This document shows positions 47,401 through 51,586 of a DNA stretch of 51,586 bases, piece by piece; the first letter of the stretch is position 1, and every line of letters starts with the position of its first letter. The notes below the pieces were generated by a model. That model had not been told where the DNA came from. It made no database searches and saw only the letters and a list, made by a program, of their open reading frames with translations. This stretch comes from Schizophyllum amplum (taxonomy: Eukaryota > Basidiomycota > Agaricomycetes > Agaricales > Schizophyllaceae). The DNA is taken from contig VDMD01000150.1 in the NCBI GenBank assembly GCA_007026445.1, positions 1 to 51,586 of the forward strand. The letters run 5' to 3'. A program made the translations under genes and the position numbers.

Positions 47401-48038
47401 ACAGCTTCTGTGAGAGCTGAGGAATTTTCATGTGAGTGAGCGATGAGTGGACTTCTGGTATGACACGCACCTGCTGGGCCGTCTTCCACCGCAACGCGCG
47501 TATGTTTGCGAAGACGGTCTGGCAGCCAAGCTCCTCGTTGCCTGGTTGCTTCTTGAACGCGTCTTCAAACATAATGACCATGTCATTGTCTAGGGCGAGG
47601 AGTCAGAGAAGTGATCGGGTGCTCGCGCAGCGGAAAGCTCACTGCGCCCAAGCCCACGGAGAACGTGCATCATGGCGGTGAGAGTAGCATCCTCGGTTGG
47701 TTTAGAGGCGAGCACCTCGTCGCAGAGCGCCAGCGACTCTTCGACCTTCTGTGAGCGCACTAATGCCAGCGACTTGAGCGCCTACGCCACCACCCGTTAG
47801 CTTCCGTGCTCCCAATGCACACGTGTTGCGCACCTTGACGAGCATGTTTTTCGGCTGCTTCTTGAGCAGCTTATTGCACGTCACTATCGCAGACTTGTTC
47901 GACCCGGTGTCGAGCGCATTCTGGAGGGGGGGCTCGGTCAGAAAACGTGTGGCGCGGCGGTATGCATGCGTGCGAGGACTCTGCGCGATGCTGACCATAG
48001 ATGGGGCGCATTTGGCGCTCAACAGCCATGAGAGACAT
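44403..48038 (-). CDS. NAA25: NatB N-acetyltransferase auxiliary subunit NAA25/MDM20
   Basis: Non-catalytic TPR-like subunit of NatB, which acetylates N-terminal Met-Asp/Glu/Asn/Gln of nascent proteins on the ribosome. The start at 48038 gives 'MSLMAVERQMRPIY', joined by splicing to 'ALDTGSNKSAIVTCNKLLKK', 'QPKNMLVKALKSLALVRSQK', 'MMHVLRGLGR', 'DNDMVIMFEDAFKKQPGNEE', 'YLYWSVMCSVMQA', 'MKPILFKLAAKLLEQSPNPS', 'DRNWLEFLSLVDGTFVEP', 'NAHKLLRYTSTPTVESELAI', 'LFSAAAFLEYALTKSNQAFE', 'TMMTECMESMQIYLSNSNE', 'IPEFIAFEERLETSVQKDLV', 'VNYQPANSKSFCEQTTLFGK' and 'KIHKLGPLVQSFKTLRTSGI'. It ends at 44403. About 15 short introns. The first intron's acceptor has an extra A (47919-47920) that would shift the frame (see findings). 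Length about 950 residues as expected. Confidence 0.85.
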
Positions 48039-49429
48039 GTTTGCGGTATGGGGTGGTGGGCGGAGGAGGAGAGGAGGAGGAAAACGCGACGCGAAAAATA
48101 AGCCCGACGCGACTGGAGGACAGCTGAGGACTCTGCCAAAATTTGATCACCGCGGAGAGTATCGGCGCGGGGTGCCGGCCCTCATGCCGACACGCAGACT
48201 ACATACACGAGTCACCCGTCTGGCTCGTGGCTGCTCGGGTTCAAGTTGAAGTCGACGCGCGGAGGACACGTAGACACTGTCTTAGACGGTCCTGGACAAA
48301 CACCGAGGAGACTCTGACTGCGCCAATCTACCCCACACTGCCCGTGCGAGAATATCGCGAACACTCATGAAGCGATGATTACTTCTCATAAGCGCCCGCT
48401 ACCGTGGTAGCGCTAGTGCCTGTGTAAGGCAGGAGTTCCCCCGGCAATTCACCCCTTCAGCATTGCCTGTAATGACAACATGACAGCATTGTACGTTTCC
48501 CTCTCAGTTGCACTCAGCGTGTTGTCCTCCTCCGCCACAGCAGCCTTCCGCAGCGCCAGCCCGATCACTACGTCGCGTCGTGGTCCCGCTAGTGCACCCC
48601 ACTTTCCGCTACCCAAACGATCGTCGCAATTTGTGAGGCGTAGAGGTGATGCAGAGTGCGCTGGTGGTCAGACGGAGCACTGCCCAGGAGCGACGTCAGC
48701 TGGATTCCCGGTGGTGGCGGAGGCAGCAGGACGGCGTTCGGATTCGTAGCATCTGGGTCAGGAGCCGGCTGTAAGGGAGTCGTTTGGGGTAGGGATGCTT
48801 GTAACTGTGCTTCTCAGTCAGCACAATTAAAGCGACAAGGGTCGAAAGAACTAACCAAGTTCCCCACTTTACCCAGCTGAGTGACGAGGATGAGGATACG
48901 ATCGGCGTAGGGTTGCACGATGATATCCGTGCTGTTGCCAGATATCTCTTTCGAGGTCTGTTCTGGAGAAATCATGACACCTTTGCTGGTTCAAAAAGGC
49001 TGCGATCTGCGTCTACGACCGGGAATGTTGCGGAGGGTAGGAACAAGCCCTGCCAAACCGGGACACTCGTGACCGTTGAAGTCTTGTCACATGCAGCTCC
49101 CACGATCACATGCAGTTGCGTTTGGTTGGATTCCAAAATCAACTTACCGCACTCATGTTCCCAACCCCTACAATGTCAAGAGCTCTCAATCAACCCATCC
49201 TAATAAATCTCTCAGACTACAGGAACTACGCATTTTAGAGACACTATGCAACACGTTACTAAGTAAGGTAAAAGACAGGTAGGCCCGGCCAGATACCGTG
49301 ACTAGTAGTCATACATTACGAAAATTCAAGCCTCATCGCAAGTCATACAGTACCAACAGGCCATGGTCACCAAGTGAGGACGTCGCGTATTCCTGGTACG
49401 TGTATGTCGTCTGACCGTCCAGAGACTAC
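48039..49429. other. Gene-poor stretch with one doubtful frame
   Basis: About 1.4 kb upstream of NAA25. A frame at 48480-48749 (plus) begins with a signal-peptide-like 'MTALYVSLSVALSVLSSSAT', then contains dibasic pairs. It stops at 90 codons and shows no recognisable mature region, so it may be a relic of a secreted-protein gene. Confidence 0.35.
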
Positions 49430-49868
49430 TTATCTGATATTATCGATCATAGCGCGCAGGCGCCTGTCATGGGTGCTGATTTTGGGAGATAGGTAGGTAG
49501 GTCTCCAGCTCACTTTCGTGATCTTCTCGTCCCTCCAGCATACGAACGATCGGAGAGGACACTCACCCGATGAAGAGGGCCCAACGCGAGTATTTGCCAA
49601 AGACGCGGAACGTCGCCTCGCCAGCAGCGTCCGCTTCTGGCTCATCGATGACAATAGCGGGCTGGTCGCGCGCCTCGTCCGACTTGCCAGTTGACATCGA
49701 AGGCTTGCGCGGTCGCTGTCGTCGCGGCGTTGACCGCGATCGAGAGGCGCTGGGAGAGGTTGGGTCGGCCGTGAGCGAGGAGAGGTTCCCCAGAGCTGAT
49801 TTGCACCCGACAAGGAAGGAGCGCAAGGCAAGGTATAGGAAGGACGAAGACAGGACGGCGCGGAACAA
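49430..49868 (-). CDS. Small hypothetical protein (doubtful)
   Basis: Not recognised. A two-exon reading gives about 110-125 residues: a hydrophobic, signal-peptide-like N-terminus ('FRAVLSSSFLYLALRSFLVG'), an Arg/Pro/Ser stretch, 'MSTGKSDEARDQPAIVIDEP', then 'ATFRVFGKYSRWALFIG'. It joins across an intron of about 63 nt (49505-49567) to 'THDRRLRAMIDNIR'. An internal Met ('MSTGK') could be the real start. It is supported only by a clean splice and lack of stops. Confidence 0.3.
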
Positions 49869-50208
49869 GCGTAGTAGTCACTGGAAAACAATGTTCGATC
49901 CCCAACTTATTCTTCGCAACCTTGAACACGACTTCGGAAGCAAATAAGATTCGTGAAAGGCTGTGAAAGGATGGACCTCCGGGTGCCCTGAGCTGTACGC
50001 GTGAAGTGTGTCTTTCGTGTCGAAGGAGTGCCTTGTCATCTGTGCAACGGTAAGGTCAATCCGCGCCGCGCCAAGGAAGTACTGCGAGTTGGAGAGCCTC
50101 AGACCTCTACTTACACGGAAAATATTCGCGCATCCGGTCCTAGGCTCGTGAACCAGCTCGGCTGCGGCACCCCGTGACCTCACGGGGCCTGACGGGGCCG
50201 CAGGCCGG
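49869..50208. other. Intergenic, element left flank
   Basis: No gene seen. 50171-50187 contains CCCGTGA/TCACGGG, a short perfect palindrome next to the inverted repeat. Confidence 0.4.
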
Positions 50209-50269
50209 CTGGGCTACTTCGGGGCACTTTTGGCGGGCACGCCAAAAGATGAGTTTGACTTAGTGAAAT
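50209..50269 (+). repeat. Left 61-bp terminal inverted repeat
   Basis: Begins CTGGGCTACTTCGGGGCAC and ends GACTTAGTGAAAT. It is the reverse complement of 51321-51381 with one mismatch (t at the third-last block versus c). It contains an internal hairpin with 9-bp arms cttttggcg / cgccaaaag and a 4-nt loop. Confidence 0.9.
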
Positions 50270-51320
50270 TTAGACGCGTTGGCCGCTACGGCTTGCCACA
50301 AGGCTGATTTCCTTGTTTCGTCCTGCAGCTGGCAGCTGGATGCTGGTAGGTATGCCTTTCTGGGCTATCATATGACATTGTATTGTAGGAGATGAACCCG
50401 AGATGACTGAAAAAACCAGTATAATAACGGTGGTAGATCTGTGGAAGAGGGTACAAGGCAATGAGAGCCTGAGAGGGCCGATGTCAGCCACCACCTGCTA
50501 TCCCCCGTGTAGCTTCAAGCATGAGCAAGTAGAGATAGATGTCGAGTACAAGTTGCAGAAAAATGAGGATGTGGTCTGCGGCCTTGACGTGGAAAATATC
50601 CGGTGCATGAACGGCACCGCGCAACTTCAGCTCAAGGGCTGCAATGCTCATAGGTGAGATTATGTATGGAGAGGAAGGCCAGCTACAGGCACTCAATTCA
50701 AGTGTAAGTGGTGTAGGGCAAACATGGCGGGTATACAAAGGGGGAGGGGGGCGTTCGATAACAGGCGATTGGCGGTGATCGAGATTGCCGTCGGTGGCGC
50801 GCACTGGCGCGCCGTTCTGGTACCGGACGACTTAGCAACAGATGAGGTGCGGAAGATGTTCACGCACCAGTGTACGCGGACTCTCGCTATGCGCAGCTTC
50901 AACACCTTCGAAGCAAGCGCGCTGATGCGGTGCTGAAGGACTGTACCCGTGCTGCCTTCTCCAGACTCGCCAGAGCGACGGATTTGAGACCGAGACGCGG
51001 GTCGACGCTGAGGCCGGCGTCGGACGCAAATTGCTTATCGAAATCATTAGGTGGTGCGGCAGGTTGGGCGAGTGGATAGGTAGAAGCAGGTGGGAAGGAG
51101 AACGAACAAGGCAGGCGATCGAGCAGCCCCGCGCCATCAGCCCATTCAAGCTCGAGCAGCCAGGCTCTAAGGTCTGTTTTCTGGGAATTCCTATAGTACA
51201 ATGTATGATACTGGTGAAGCTAATGCATATTCATTGACATACGACATGATCATACGGTCACCGGAAGCTGAGTTGCGCAAACGGACGTCGTGTTGGCAGG
51301 ATAGTGCGCGCGAGGGTCTG

Positions 51321-51381
51321 ATTTCGCTAAGTCAAACTCATCTTTTGGCGTGCCCGCCAAAAGTGCCCCGAAGTAGCCCAG
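51321..51381 (-). repeat. Right 61-bp terminal inverted repeat
   Basis: Reverse complement of 50209-50269 with a single mismatch. It is followed immediately by a second inverted pair at 51380-51459. Confidence 0.9.
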
Positions 51382-51459
51382 TCCGCTCGCAAGCTCGCTG
51401 ATCCCGTGACTTTTCTCTCGCGAACCGACCATGTGATCAGCGAGCTTGCAAAGCGGACT
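51380..51459. repeat. Imperfect hairpin abutting the right inverted repeat
   Basis: AGTCCGCT..GCAAGCTCGCTG at 51380-51403 is mirrored by CAGCGAGCTTGC..AGCGGACT at 51435-51459, giving arms of about 24 bp with one or two differences around a 31-nt loop. Confidence 0.75.
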
Positions 51460-51554
51460 GGCCACGCGAGTCTAATCCGGTCCGGATGTCCGAGCGCCAG
51501 CCCACCCCTTGTTTATCCACAGTCAGCTGAAGCACTACTGTCACATAGGTAATA

Positions 51555-51581
51555 GGGGAGAGGGGAGGGGAAGGGGAGGGG
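51555..51581 (+). repeat. G-rich run with G-quadruplex potential
   Basis: Five GGGG tracts separated by 1-3 nt, at the right edge of the window. Confidence 0.6.
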
Positions 51582-51586
51582 AGGAG

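Larger units (their letters stand above)
50209..51381. mobile_element. Putative non-autonomous DNA transposon with 61-bp inverted ends
   Basis: A 1,173-bp segment bounded by the two 61-bp inverted repeats. No transposase motif is seen in it. Interior open frames at 50403-50657 and 50724-50936 (plus) look more protein-like than chance but have no known domain. No target-site duplication is visible directly at the repeat edges, so the true ends may lie further out. The inverted-repeat similarity may continue, degraded, into the flanks (CCCGTGA occurs on both sides). Confidence 0.65.

Overview
The window reads as nuclear DNA of a filamentous basidiomycete, probably an agaricomycete. The genes are dense, many carry numerous introns of about 45-70 nt with GTGCGT/GTRAGT donors and CAG/TAG acceptors, coding sequence is GC-rich, and the gene content is fungal: secreted GtaA-type glutaminase, GH16 glucanase, metacaspase, Old Yellow Enzyme and NatB subunit. 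The order or genus cannot be fixed from sequence alone. No tRNA, rRNA or CRISPR array was recognised.

Layout, left to right. 1-1669: 3'-truncated amino-acid permease (minus). 1.8-2.7 kb: decayed F-box-like relic. 4.27-6.83 kb: TRM1 tRNA dimethyltransferase (minus). 7.36-9.80 kb: CMR1/WDR76-type WD40 protein (minus). 10.19-13.33 kb: secreted GtaA-type glutaminase (minus). 13.99-15.58 kb: DUF2156 protein (minus). 16.89-18.23 kb: disordered acidic/basic protein (plus). 18.82-22.04 kb: WDR24/SEA2 (minus). 22.41-22.89 kb: BRI3-like small membrane protein (minus). 23.74-26.28 kb: unrecognised, probably nuclear protein (plus). 26.71-28.52 kb: PQ-loop transporter. 29.40-30.83 kb: Old Yellow Enzyme. 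31.77-32.99 kb: GH16 glucanase. 33.48-35.61 kb: metacaspase. 35.83-37.92 kb: condensation-fold acyltransferase (minus). 38.10-40.30 kb: PUS4/TruB pseudouridine synthase. 41.52-42.69 kb: DHDPS-family aldolase. 42.99-44.14 kb: RPA2 (minus). 44.40-48.04 kb: NAA25/MDM20 (minus). 49.43-49.87 kb: small doubtful gene. 50.21-51.38 kb: a segment bounded by 61-bp near-perfect inverted repeats, most likely a non-autonomous DNA transposon.

Functional themes: two tRNA-modifying enzymes (TRM1, PUS4), both with N-terminal extensions suggestive of a mitochondrial isoform; nutrient sensing and transport (permease, WDR24 of the SEA/GATOR2 complex, PQ-loop transporter, glutaminase); DNA metabolism (RPA2, CMR1), both with paired ACGCGT (MCB-like) hexamers upstream; and carbohydrate and redox enzymes (GH16, aldolase, OYE). 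No co-regulated cluster is evident. The genes look like ordinary housekeeping neighbours.

A recurring oddity is that otherwise well-conserved genes (permease, acyltransferase, PUS4, NAA25) are broken by single-base shifts. Nearly all lie at short homopolymers, which suggests sequencing or assembly indels rather than true pseudogenes. Gene models were built by reading splice sites by eye, so exon edges are approximate where stated.
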